Below, in pieces: positions 47,067 through 57,378 of a DNA stretch of 64,000 bases. Made by a program: the position numbers and the translations under genes. The DNA comes from Rotaria socialis (lineage: Eukaryota; Rotifera; Eurotatoria; Philodinida; Philodinidae), in the NCBI GenBank assembly GCA_905331475.1, contig CAJNYU010000001.1, positions 62,001-126,000 of the forward strand, read 5' to 3'. The notes beneath the pieces were generated by a model. It did no database searches and had not been told where the DNA came from. It saw nothing but the letters and a program-made list of their open reading frames with translations. Within the stretch, counting starts at the first letter, position 1. Every line of letters starts with the position of its first letter.

Positions 47067-48149
47067 ATGTTCAATTCCAAATACTTTACTTCGCTAAAGG
47101 TCATTATCGGGTTGATGACTTTACTCACCACGGAAGTTAAAGCAGAAAATACTCGGGGTTACATCAATCCACTGAACGGTAAAGCGGTCGATTTGTTCAT
47201 CGCGGTAGATGAGTCGAACGCATATATGAACTCGATGCAATTGGGTTTGATGAAAACAGCCTTAAACAACATCGCGACAGAGCTGAACCCAACGGGTTCA
47301 AATCCATTCTTTGGTGTTTACTTCTATGGTGCAACACAAGCAATTGATAATGTTGTTCCATTTAAAACAGGTTCGGCTGGTTCACTCAAGACATATTTGG
47401 AAATAAAACAATATACAAAGGCACAAACGAGCCCCTCCACACTAAATATGGCTTTGGGTGCTGTCAAGCAAGATTGTCTTACGCACTGCCGACCAATCGT
47501 ACCACGAGTGACTGTTGTGATATCTAATCTGCCCGATTATGCAGCCAGAGCTACGATTCGACAAATGGAAAAAGATTCCGGTATGACCGTTATTGTTGTC
47601 GGCATTGGATCGACCGCAACTGCAACTATTGTGAACCAATTAGCCACATATCCTGCAGAATCTTATGCTATTCCAGTCTCTACTCACTATGAGCTGATCA
47701 TGGCTAGTTCACACATCGGCTCTACGGTCTCGGATGTCCCACGAATTCTCAACATAAACAACGCTGTACACATACCTACGACAACAAGTGGTGTTTATCA
47801 TACGGTTCAACTTAATACTCACTCATACACGACTACAAATGACATGATCATCATGTTCTCATCAAATTGCCCAACCTGTTCCGTGTTTGGGTCATTATCT
47901 GAGCATAATCCCACTAGAACAAATACAGTTGCAAATACAAATCGACGCAGCTTTTTTGCTTACAGTGGATATCCCAACAGCATGCATTACTTTCGTGTAC
48001 CAAAAGACACTGGCCGATTCTTTTTAAGCTTTCTAGGAAATGGAATGAGTGGCGTCTATATTTGGGTGGATGTGTTCTCTTTACCAAATATGTTGAGCAG
48101 TTCGACTAGAATTATTCAAAACATGAACCTAACGAAATCCAATTCATAA
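47067..48149 (+). CDS. Secreted von Willebrand factor A-domain protein
   Basis: Intronless, 360 residues. Signal peptide MFNSKYFTSLKVIIGLMTLL ending near KAEN. A vWA domain fills residues 40-215: the first strand VDLFIAVDESNAY carries a weakened metal site (D-E-S-N-A in place of DxSxS), with later strands FFGVYFYG, VTVVISNLP and MTVIVVGIG. The C-terminal 130 residues include two close cysteines (CPTCSVFG) and read as a beta-rich domain of unknown type, perhaps CUB- or pentraxin-like. Ligand is unknown. The G+C content is visibly higher than in neighbouring genes and there are no introns, suggesting a retrocopy or an acquired gene. Confidence 0.75.
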   Translation: MFNSKYFTSLKVIIGLMTLLTTEVKAENTRGYINPLNGKAVDLFIAVDESNAYMNSMQLGLMKTALNNIATELNPTGSNPFFGVYFYGATQAIDNVVPFKTGSAGSLKTYLEIKQYTKAQTSPSTLNMALGAVKQDCLTHCRPIVPRVTVVISNLPDYAARATIRQMEKDSGMTVIVVGIGSTATATIVNQLATYPAESYAIPVSTHYELIMASSHIGSTVSDVPRILNINNAVHIPTTTSGVYHTVQLNTHSYTTTNDMIIMFSSNCPTCSVFGSLSEHNPTRTNTVANTNRRSFFAYSGYPNSMHYFRVPKDTGRFFLSFLGNGMSGVYIWVDVFSLPNMLSSSTRIIQNMNLTKSNS

Positions 48150-48367
48150 ACAATATGTGAACTTTGGACAGTTTTTTTATCTTATCTATTCGAGTGTTTG
48201 TCATAAGACAAAATATTTTAAGCACTCTAGCCATTCAAAATATTTTTTAATATGCAAGATTCTAATTATTCAAAGTTTTTTTAATAATTTAATTAAGGAT
48301 TGCTACCAAAGAAGTTGTCTTATTTTGATTTTTCTCTTCCTTTTGTTTTAATGTTTTGAATTAATCA

Positions 48368-48676
48368 TTTTATTTTAAGACGTTTCGGAGATATTTTTCT
48401 CTTTCTTCAGTTTTATTTTATTTGGTGTTAGGTTTTTGTTTTTACTATTTACAATACGTATCTGACTATTCTTTTTCTTGAATAGTGGAACGTACTGACA
48501 AGACGGTAATACTGACCGATAAAACTTATATGTTTTGACGTTCCGTTCCACTATTAAAAAGAAAAGAAAAAGAATAGTCAGGTACGTATTGTAAATAGTA
48601 AAAACAAAAACATAACACCAAATGAAATAAAACTGAAGAAAGAGAAAAATATCTCCGAAACGTCTTAAAATAAAAT
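48368..48676. repeat. Large fold-back (inverted repeat) element, ~305 bases
   Basis: The left arm (48368-48493, ATTTTATTTTAAGACGTTTC...) and right arm (48539-48676, ...GAAACGTCTTAAAATAAAAT) are reverse complements with several mismatches, around a 45-base loop. The open frames on both strands are products of this symmetry. Confidence 0.85.
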
Positions 48677-49770
48677 AATACAATTATAATGACCTTCGTT
48701 AACACATGTAAGATATCATACAAGATATCTTTCATTTCATCGAATTCAGTACATAATTTTGAACGCGAAGTCGGTTGCAAGACACATCAACAATGTTATA
48801 GCAATGCACCAAATCTAACCACTACAATGAAATCGTTTGGAATAGTGCCTATCAATAAGATCGAAATAAAGATACCTTTGATCCTAGTTCTGCTGTGAAA
48901 CAAACTTACATCTTCGAATATCTTTTGCTTCATTTTACATAATTTATGACAATAGATTAATGAATTTCAAGAAAAATTAATACTTTTTAAGATCAAGTGC
49001 GCGAAGAAAGCAGCAGCATTTGTTGCTATACATTTCAGTTTATTAGTTTTCTTAATAATATTTTTTATCACAACTAAATTCACTTGATAAATATCATAAC
49101 AGGTAAATTTTGTATCCAGAATTATTAATTGATAGAACGCAAAGTTTGTCTCTTTGCACGTTAACTTTCATAAGAAAACTTCCATTGAGACATACTGGAA
49201 ACTCAATAAACAATAAAAATTGATTTACTTGCAGAGTTTAAAAACTAAAAAAAATTCCTATAAAGACCATAGATTCTTTCTTTTGGATGTAAATGCCATT
49301 ATATAGCTTAAAAAAAACACGAATTTCCCAGCAATATTTGAAAATCAGCTTTTTTGTATATTGAAGACAACGAAAAAATAAAGATTTAAAATATGTGAAC
49401 AACTTGAATTAAGCATCTATCTGAATCAATAAAAATACACCTAGAAGATAACTGATCTTTTATCACATCTCGGTAATGAGAAAACCATTTAATTTGAAAA
49501 AAAGCAAAAGAGCTCCATTGCGTTTTCTATGTTTTTCTCGCATTTCTTGTTTGACAAAATTCAATCATACAGACTCTTTCTGAAGTGATGATAAAACATC
49601 GAAGCAGATCAAGCCGTCTTCGTTTTCAAAAAGAAAAGATAGAATAGTATCTATGCATAGTCGACTCATTCAATATTAGAATCTGTCGATCATACATTGC
49701 CGGATATACATTGGTTTTTATGTTTTTCTAAGAATGTTGTTTTCTTTAATCGTTGAAGACCATTAATGAA
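48677..49770. other. Intergenic, nothing recognised
   Basis: AT-rich; the frame at 48689 overlaps the end of the fold-back and has no domain. Confidence 0.5.
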
Positions 49771-50871
49771 ATGAAGGAGTTCATCATTCCAGTTATGCTG
49801 GTATGTCTGTTGCGAATTGAATGGACAACTACTTCAAAATCGAATTCAGGTAACAAATAGCAACACTTTATCTGTGTATCTATTAAAATTATTTATTTAA
49901 ATAATACAGATATTCGGAGTCGTTCATCGTTGAATTGTTCTCAATATACTGATGATGATGAAATTCTTGTCTCATTTCCATTCCATGTTGATATGAATCC
50001 ATTCACACGAGTGTTGACTAAGACAAATGGCTTAATGAACGATGAAGGACATATTTATCATTTGAATATCATTAATCAAAAGTTTTTTCCGTTGACAATT
50101 TTTTGTTTGAAACATTTACAACAGTTATACATTCGAAACATGAGTTTCCGTAATACTAATCATCGACTTCCATCTGAAATCGATCGTCTTGCATCAACAC
50201 TAATTAGTTTAAGTATTTATAACAGTCAACTCACTCATCTATCTGAACAGATCAGTAGATTGAAACATCTGCAATCATTAGAATTAGTCAATACAAATTT
50301 AATGGAGCTTCCATATAGTATTGGTAATTTATCTTCATTAACATTCCTTTATTTAGCTAATAATCAACTCAGTTCGTTGCCTGATACGATTAAAAATCTG
50401 TCAGTATTATCACAAATTGTATTAAAAAATAATCTATACCTTCGTTCAATACAATCACTCAATGGTTTACCAAATCTTAAAGGTTTACAAATAGATAATT
50501 GTCCCATTGAACAGCTTCCAATGAATTTACCATATTTAACTGATTTCCAGATGTCTAAAAGTAATCTTTCACATTTGATTGGCATTCGAACATTAGGATA
50601 TAAAACAAAAAATAACAAATATTTTTATTTTAATAATAATCATATTCAATCTATTCCACCGCAAATAAAATATGTTAATAATCTTTACTTTCTCAATCTC
50701 AATGATAATCATTTAATTACTTTACCATTGGATATTTTCAATATAACTACACTTCATTATTTATACATTCAAAATAATCATTTTAGAGATTATGAATTAA
50801 AAAAGATTGTTGCTAAGTTTACTGTTACACATCCATATATGACTTTATATTATACGAAGAGCAATAGTTGA
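49771..50871 (+). CDS. Secreted leucine-rich repeat protein
   Basis: Two exons, 49771-49849 (signal peptide MKEFIIPVMLVCLLRIEW) and 49910-50871, joined in phase 1: 346 residues. After a non-repeat N-terminal part come about eight LRRs of 22-24 residues: LISLSIYNSQLTHLSEQISR, LQSLELVNTNLMELPYSIGN, LTFLYLANNQLSSLPDTIKN, irregular central units, then LYFLNLNDNHLITLPLDIFN and LHYLYIQNNHFRDYELKKI. The pattern LxxLxLxxNxLxxLPxxhxx is that of the Leu-rich typical type. No membrane helix or C-terminal Cys cap is seen, so it is presumably extracellular; partner unknown. A (CA)n microsatellite follows the stop. Confidence 0.82.
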
Positions 50872-50884
50872 TAGAAAAAAAAAC

Positions 50885-50910
50885 TCACACACACACACAC
50901 ACACACACAA
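50885..50910. repeat. (CA)n microsatellite
   Basis: About twelve CA dinucleotides directly after the LRR gene. Confidence 0.95.
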
Positions 50911-51155
50911 CAGATTTTCATAGTTATTAATTCGATAGTATTTACTTCAGATCAGTTTTTCTTCTTGTAAAAATTATTGTATAGCATTGGAAATTTTTTA
51001 AAACTACAAAGATTTAACCTCATGATAGCCATCGTTTTATTTTCTGCTGGAATTTTGTAATTATTCAGAGAGAATAAAACATGATTGAAAACGGAGGTTT
51101 TGTTTTGTAATACAAGAAAATTTTCATGATGATATCGGTAGCGAGACTTGTTTTA

Positions 51156-51682
51156 GTGTACTCAAAAAGTGAGTACACTCTAGAATCGGTCAGTGTGTCC
51201 GTCCGGCCGTAGGCACGATAACTTTCGAAAGGAGAGTAGTCAGACCGTGATGAAATTTTCCACACGGTTCAATCTCATGAATATCTCGGTCGAGTTCAAA
51301 GATGAGAAGAATCCCTCAAGAAATGGTTGAGTTATCGAAAAAATTGTCATTTTTGACCAGGCCATCCCTGAGGGAGGAGTATAGGGAATTTTTTTCAAAA
51401 AATAAATCTTTCTCAGAATTATTCACAACATATATAAATCGACTCAGTTTTTAACGCGGATTCCGAATCTGATATTAGTTTTGAGCTAAACCGTAGCTTT
51501 CTGATGAAACATCGCCTGAAAAACGTCTCAAAATGCACAAAAACTGCATCCAGAAATCAAATTGCCTAGTTTCTCATGATAATTTTGGTGTTCAGACATT
51601 CTAGAATGACTCATATGTCCCATGCACTTTTTGCAGTACACATAACTTTCGGATGAAATCCGAAGTTTCCACATTTTTTAAT
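51156..51682 (-). repeat. Hairpin-ended interspersed repeat, copy D (long form)
   Basis: Full-length minus-strand copy (about 525 bases) with both terminal hairpins intact: GTGTACTC...GAGTACAC at the 51156 end and CTTTCGGATGAAATCCGAAG at the other. It aligns end to end with copy B. Confidence 0.88.
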
Positions 51683-52569
51683 GTGCGTATTGCCAGATCA
51701 GAACTCACTTATAGACGTTAAGTGAAACATAGCAGCAATTCGATGAATTATTATTTATTATTAGAATTGTATTATAACGTGTGACTAATGCTTGTCTTGA
51801 AACCGATCAGAATATTAGTTGAAATGATTACATTATATGGAATAAAAAGAGCTTTCTTTCTTAGTACCAAAAAGAACTTGTTTTCAATCGACAGAACAAC
51901 AAAATCATTTGCTTTGGTCTCGTAGGAACTGATCTATTTTTAGAAAACGATAGTATTTTTTTATTTATCGTCATTGTAAATAAGAAAATTAGATAATCTA
52001 CTTCTATGCGGGTTTTTCAGGCAATTGAATCAGAGCCTTTCGAAAATGAAGCATATTTCTGCACAAAGAAAAATCGGAGGGAGACAAGTATAAAATGCAA
52101 ATGAGACTACTCTTTAGAATGTTCTCATTAGATTAACCTGGTCGCCACATTCTTCATTAATTGTCGATCATATTAAAATATTATCAATCTATATGGCAAC
52201 CAAAAAGAAATCATTTTGTCGATATTCCCTATAAGTTAACGATCATGATTTGAATCAATCACAATTGCTCGATGTTAACAGATGCCTCGTATTCTGATCA
52301 GCTGATATAAACCATTTTTTTTTGATAAAATGATGTAACTGTTTCGTTTCTGTTACTACATTTCACTCACATTTGTTCCTATATGATGCATCATCGAGCA
52401 TCATCTTGTAATTTGAGACGAATAAATTCTGTTACTCGTTAGTCTAAGATATCATTTGTTTGATCGAATTTTTATTCATTTTAATTAATTCTGAACGAAA
52501 CAAAAAGGAGAAAGAAGAACTTATAAAAAAATTCATTCATTTGATTTTACTTGTAAAATATACTCTAAA
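51683..52569. other. Upstream region of the tetraspanin gene
   Basis: AT-rich; promoter expected, nothing specific recognised. Confidence 0.4.
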
Positions 52570-53496
52570 ATGATACCTCGTCCAATAATGATTGCTACTA
52601 CGAACACTGAAACATCAACGGCAACTAAAAGAACTCTTTTTCGTATAGCATTATGTATTGCTATGGTTGGTTCAGTTATTGTTAGTGCATTATTATGTCT
52701 ACAAAGTGGATTATCAATTGGTCGTATTCGACATTTTATTGATATCGGTCAGCTTCCACTTCCTATTACATCAGCACTTTTGGCTTTTTTCGCTCTTCTA
52801 TCAGTATTAACATTTGTTATTTTAACAATCGGTTTAATTAAAGTGAAAAGAAATTTTGCTATTATAGCTGCTGGCCTATTAATTATATGCTCATTGGGTC
52901 TCATTACATTTAGTATATGGTCATTTTTGACAATCTCAGGTGAACAATTACAAAAATCAATTAATGATACATTAGTCAAAGAATTAGATCAAACACAATA
53001 CATTCTTTATAATGGAAATAATATTACTATTGATAATACCGTTAAAATGGCACGATTAGAAAAACAACATCAATGCTGTGGTCTTGCAGAACCCATTGAA
53101 GATTATCTTAGTCGACAACCTTCTAACATCCGATCGGCAGCAGCAGCATCCGCTAGCAGCGGTACAAAAGGGCGAACAACACAATATCAAAAAAATCCAT
53201 CAACATCTGGATCACCTATTCTATTACCAATTAGTTGCTGTAATGAGAAATATCGTTCAAATGAAAATAATTTGTGTTTGGATGTTTATGGAAATAATTC
53301 AAACCCAATAAATCGCTATAATACAGAAGGATGTCTTGCTGTGATTGCACGAGAAAAATTTCAACGCATTCAAAAACAAGGTTTTATAATTATTGTCACT
53401 GCCTGTTTAGCCGTTATCAGTTGTATTGCATTAGCCGCTGTTATTAGACTTTTAAATGAAGGTTATCAAGTTGTACCATTACCAATTACAACATGA
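52570..53496 (+). CDS. Tetraspanin
   Basis: Intronless four-pass membrane protein of 308 residues. Membrane helices near residues 22-45, 62-88, 94-120 and 270-295 leave a large extracellular loop of about 150 residues between helices 3 and 4. That loop has the tetraspanin signature QHQCCGL (C-C-G), a second Cys pair in PISCCNEKY and a further Cys in EGCLAV just before helix 4. It also holds an Ala/Ser-rich, low-complexity insert (SAAAASASSGT). The short C-terminal tail (EGYQVVPLPITT) is cytoplasmic. It organises membrane protein complexes; partners unknown. The last 50 coding bases and the following flank are duplicated, inverted, beside the N at 54499. Confidence 0.85.
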   Translation: MIPRPIMIATTNTETSTATKRTLFRIALCIAMVGSVIVSALLCLQSGLSIGRIRHFIDIGQLPLPITSALLAFFALLSVLTFVILTIGLIKVKRNFAIIAAGLLIICSLGLITFSIWSFLTISGEQLQKSINDTLVKELDQTQYILYNGNNITIDNTVKMARLEKQHQCCGLAEPIEDYLSRQPSNIRSAAAASASSGTKGRTTQYQKNPSTSGSPILLPISCCNEKYRSNENNLCLDVYGNNSNPINRYNTEGCLAVIAREKFQRIQKQGFIIIVTACLAVISCIALAAVIRLLNEGYQVVPLPITT

Positions 53497-53557
53497 ACAT
53501 TTCTATGAATCAATGAACACAATTTTCTTTCTTTCTTTCTTTCTTTCTTTCTTTCGA
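53448..53557 (+). repeat. Inverted duplicate, arm 1 (partner 54405-54498)
   Basis: From ACTTTTAAATGAAGGTTATC in the tetraspanin 3' end through the CTTT microsatellite; the reverse complement lies immediately left of the N at 54499. Confidence 0.92.
53523..53556. repeat. (CTTT)n microsatellite
   Basis: About eight CTTT units just after the tetraspanin stop. Confidence 0.95.
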
Positions 53558-53579
53558 TAAAAATAGATAAAAAATCAAT

Positions 53580-54152
53580 TTAGAAAAAATTCATTTCAAC
53601 ACCAATATAATCCATTGCTTTTGATTCTTCAAGCGTTGTATGTAAACGTTTTTCAGTTACTGGTTGATAGAAATTATCCGTATTATCTTGCACATAAACA
53701 CTATTTATAGAAAATAATCTCAAACATTAAATGTATAAATAGAAAATGATCTTACCGATAAAATGTCATTGAAGATTGATCAACGGAAGACCAACGTTCA
53801 ACAGTAGGTTGAACAATATTTGTTATTTTATCAAATGGCATCTTACTAAAATATAATTGTGAAAACGATTCAATGGAACTAGATTTTGATAGACGATCAT
53901 TATTTCGATCTAGGAATAAACAAAATACCATTTTCAATACTTTTTTTTGTACAATAATTTAAATAAACCTTGACCATTTCTTCTATAACAACAGCAAAAA
54001 ATTAGTAATACAATTAATATTAAGCCTATAACACCAAAACCAATGGCAAATTTCAACGATATACTAGAATCTGATTATATATATATATTTAGAGAGAAAA
54101 ACAATAATCGAAATAGATTCTATCTACCATGAATAACAGACGATTGATCCAT
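53580..54152 (-). CDS. Small single-pass membrane protein, unknown family
   Basis: Four small exons, 54152-54128, 54070-53969, 53909-53756 and 53700-53580, join in phase to give 133 residues. A short extracellular N-terminus (MDQSSVIHDSS) leads into one membrane helix (FAIGFGVIGLILIVLLIFCCCY) with three cysteines at its inner end, likely palmitoylated, then a basic anchor (RRNG) and a cytoplasmic tail of about 90 residues rich in Ser, Tyr and acidic residues (SKSSSIESFSQLYF, MTFYRVYVQ). I do not recognise the family. The consistent phases, GT/AG sites and clean domain order argue for a real gene despite its size. It converges on the tetraspanin gene, with only 83 bases between their stop codons. 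Confidence 0.7.
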
Positions 54153-54404
54153 CTCGAACGGCAATGTAATTTCCTACTATTGATAGGATTTTTTCTTTTC
54201 ATTAGTTTTACATCAAGTCTTTTTTATCTTTTGATGTAATCGTAATATGTGGTTTATTCTTTCATTTTCTTTTGTACTCTATCTATTCATGTTTTCACCT
54301 ATGTCTTTTCATGAAACGACGGACTATTCATTAATGCTTTTTTTTTCTTTTTTAAATACCAAACACAATTCGACAATCGAGCATTTATAAAAATGAATAT
54401 GAAG

Positions 54405-54498
54405 GAAATAGAAAGAAAGAAAATTGTGTTCATTGATTCATAGAAATGTTCATGTTGTAATTGGTAATGGTACAACTTGATAACCTTCATTTAAAAGT
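54405..54498 (-). repeat. Inverted duplicate, arm 2 (partner 53448-53557)
   Basis: GAAAGAAAGAAAATTGTGTT through TTCATTTAAAAGT is the reverse complement of the tetraspanin 3' end and flank; it stops exactly at the N. Confidence 0.92.
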
Positions 54499-54499
54499 N
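54499..54499. other. Assembly gap (single N)
   Basis: Single N where the inverted tetraspanin copy ends. Confidence 0.95.
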
Positions 54500-54510
54500 A
54501 GGAATTAGAA

Positions 54511-54540
54511 ACCCCCCCCCCTCTCTCTCTCTCTCTCTCT
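54511..54540. repeat. (C)n(CT)n microsatellite
   Basis: Run of C followed by CT dinucleotides shortly after the N. Confidence 0.95.
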
Positions 54541-55200
54541 CATAAAAAAGCAATTAAAGTCCGTAATTACAATCGAGTATTTCGTATAGATATTTCAATG
54601 CCCCTAGAGTAAAAGAAAGAAACGGAACATTCACTCGACGATGACAACAACGGCATATTCGCATAAAAATAAGATCACAACGAATCATTCAACTCGAGAG
54701 CCATTATAGTCTTTATTAAAGAAATGCTGATAGGCCTAAAAAACAAATGATTTTCCTTGAAAGAAAAAAACTCATGAAAACAATACGCGTATACCCGATG
54801 ACAATACAATAACAAGAGTCGTGAAGCTGGCTGACATCATCGCTCATCTACATTCTGTTTTCGTCATTCTGTGTTGATGATTTTGTAGCAATGTAATATT
54901 ATTTTTTTTGCTTGTGAATAATTCTTGCGGTGCATGAATGAATGCTAGTGCTTACATTTTGACGAGAACACTTATAAATTCCCGGAAACTGAGATGAAAA
55001 GAAAAAGGAGTGAGAAAAAAAACTAGAAATAGTTTTTTTCAGTTGAACGTTTTTTCTTCCGTCGTGTTGCATCGTGTGATGAAAATGATTGATAATATCT
55101 TCTCTTTTTTTGTATGCCTCACGGGCATCACCACTTATTATACGATGAGCTAAACAAAGTGATACTCTTTTCAGACAAATAAAAAAAAGAAGACTCTCCA

Positions 55201-55914
55201 ATGTGCGATAGACCTATACAAATAGCTGTTATAGGTGATAAAGCTGTTGGAAAAACATCTATTATTCGTCAGTGGTTATACAATGATTATTCATCATCGC
55301 ATTCAACAACTCGATTAGCTACCTATCATTTTACATCGTTATTCAATGGCCAACGTTTATTTCATATACGTATAATTGATACACCACGTTTTGACGACAC
55401 AAATAATACTGATCCACAACAGGAATGGGTACGAATGTATTGTTTTCGTCGTGCACATTTATTTTTATTAGTATTTGATATAAATCGTGAAGAAACATTT
55501 AGCTACATTAAAAATATTTATCGTGAAATAATTCGTTTTCGATATAATAATAATAATAATTTTTATTCACAACAGCCAACAGAAAATTTAGCTGATATGA
55601 TTAATGGCGATGATGACCAATCAGCAAGTCATTTACCTGTAATTGTTGTTGCAAATAAAGTTGATTTTATTTCAACTGATGTACGTTTTGCAAATATAAC
55701 ATTAACCAATTCGCGTGATATACAACAATATGTCAAGAAAAATTTCAAATCCAATACAATATTATGTTCAGCAAAGTATCATTGGCATTTAGTTTTATTA
55801 TTTAGAGAAGTTTGCCGAATGTTAGAAACCGTTGAAGATACGGTTGCTAAACAAGCTGCGCAGCAGGCCAGACGCAGACTTCAACAACATGGCAAACACT
55901 GTCATGTTATGTAG
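55201..55914 (+). CDS. RASL10-like small GTPase
   Basis: Intronless Ras-superfamily GTPase of 237 residues. G1 GDKAVGKTSI, G3 reading DTPRF (canonical DTAGQ is altered, so catalytic Gln is absent and hydrolysis may be slow), G4 ANKVD, G5 CSAKYHWHLVLLF. The G5 region and the ending CHVM, a CaaX prenylation box, match the RASL10A/B subfamily (CSAKYNWH and a CaaX-like end there). A low-complexity Asn/Gln/Asp insert lies between helix 3 and G4 (RYNNNNNFYSQQ...NGDDDQS). Plasma-membrane attachment through prenylation is expected. Role in signalling unknown. Confidence 0.85.
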   Translation: MCDRPIQIAVIGDKAVGKTSIIRQWLYNDYSSSHSTTRLATYHFTSLFNGQRLFHIRIIDTPRFDDTNNTDPQQEWVRMYCFRRAHLFLLVFDINREETFSYIKNIYREIIRFRYNNNNNFYSQQPTENLADMINGDDDQSASHLPVIVVANKVDFISTDVRFANITLTNSRDIQQYVKKNFKSNTILCSAKYHWHLVLLFREVCRMLETVEDTVAKQAAQQARRRLQQHGKHCHVM

Positions 55915-57049
55915 TTATTTTTCTCTTTTCTTTCTTTTTTTTATTCTAGACAAGAAGTTTTTATTGACATATATCCATCTATACGCCTTATAATTTGTCA
56001 CTCATTTCGAATAAACTAATAAATAAATAAATTCATATATTTAGAACATTCAGACAGCTAGTCCCAATGATATTGGCATGAAAGAGGAGATTAATGATTT
56101 TGGTACGAAGTTCATATGTTAATGTTTTGTCTGGTTGTGATGGAAAGCAAAATGAATGAAAATAAGGACGAACTGACGTTGATTTTTGTTGACACGTACG
56201 TTCTTTTTTTTTATAGAATAAGAAAGACAATAAAGATTTTTTGGTTTATTATGGCACGTACGCATGGTCAATATGGCTTTCTTCTGTCTGTCTGTCTCTC
56301 TCTCTCTATCTGTGCTTTCCTTCAATGAAAAATAACTACATCAGATGATTTGTCAGTTTGACTTACAATGCTTCAGATAAGTCAAAAGTAAGAACAAGAA
56401 AACAAAGTCACAGAGTTATAAGGAAACAAATATGATTAAATGCATTATTTTTAAAATTAATTGCTATTATGTTCTTGACAAAAGGCTAATCTTATCCTAT
56501 AAGAAACAAATGAAGCTTATATAAGTTATTAATTATCTACTCAAGAATAAATGAAAAGCATGCACGAAAAAATTAATTATTTCTGCGTGGTTGTGCACTA
56601 GTCAATTTTAAGTAATACTGGCTAATAAGCTTATTATTCATATCGGTTCGCAATACCCAGTAATAATATGACTGCATTTTTTCCCAAGCGTCATTGCAAA
56701 GGTAGTACGTAAATAACCATGACTAAAAACGGACGAATATCTGGATTGGCTTGCAACGAATGTTTTACTTCCTATTTATAAATATTTTTCTTTTCTTTAT
56801 ACATTGACTAAACAAATGAACGACAGAACGGAAAAGACTGATGAATAGTTCGTTGTATGCTTTTTTTGACAAAATACTCGCAATTATATCCCATAACCTT
56901 TTCTCGTCTTTGTACCTGAGAAAAGAAAAAAAAGAGCTAGTAGGCGAGACGAAATAGTCAGTCGATCATCGTATTAAATTTCTGTGAAAATTTCCTTGCG
57001 TCTACACGCTTTCCACAGGGAAAGGACCAACGAAAAGTTCGCTTTGCAT
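55915..57049. other. Intergenic between the GTPase and P450 genes
   Basis: AT-rich with a short CTGT/CT microsatellite at 56284-56308. No exon recognised. Confidence 0.5.
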
Positions 57050-57271
57050 GTATTTAAAACCCAGCTCTATGTAACATTATTCACATCAGACGAAAAATTC
57101 TCGCTCATTAGTATTCGACATAACTTGGAATTTACAAGAACGCGAAAGACTATCCATGATCATTACATTATTGTTGATAGCCACTGTGTTGGCTATTTAT
57201 TTGATGCATATTTATCGATCCTATTCGTTTTTCAAAAATTTAGGCATCGATGGACCAATTCCAACGTTTTT
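57050..57271 (+). repeat. 222-base direct repeat, copy 1 (partial P450 5' end)
   Basis: Runs from GTATTTAAAACCCAGCTC to the N and is repeated, apparently base for base, at 57273-57494. It contains the P450 start codon and first 39 or so codons, cut at the N. Confidence 0.93.
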
Positions 57272-57272
57272 N
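57272..57272. other. Assembly gap (single N)
   Basis: Single N exactly between two identical 222-base copies. Confidence 0.95.
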
Positions 57273-57378
57273 GTATTTAAAACCCAGCTCTATGTAACAT
57301 TATTCACATCAGACGAAAAATTCTCGCTCATTAGTATTCGACATAACTTGGAATTTACAAGAACGCGAAAGACTATCC

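Larger units (their letters stand above)
54153..55200. other. Intergenic around the N at 54499
   Basis: Left of the N is the inverted tetraspanin 3' end; right of it a C-run and CT microsatellite begin a new contig-like segment that leads to the GTPase gene. No exon recognised. Confidence 0.5.

Noticed and set aside
48375..48780. Minus-strand hydrophobic frames
   Set aside because: They follow the symmetry of the 305-base fold-back and consist of Phe/Tyr-rich translated poly-T.
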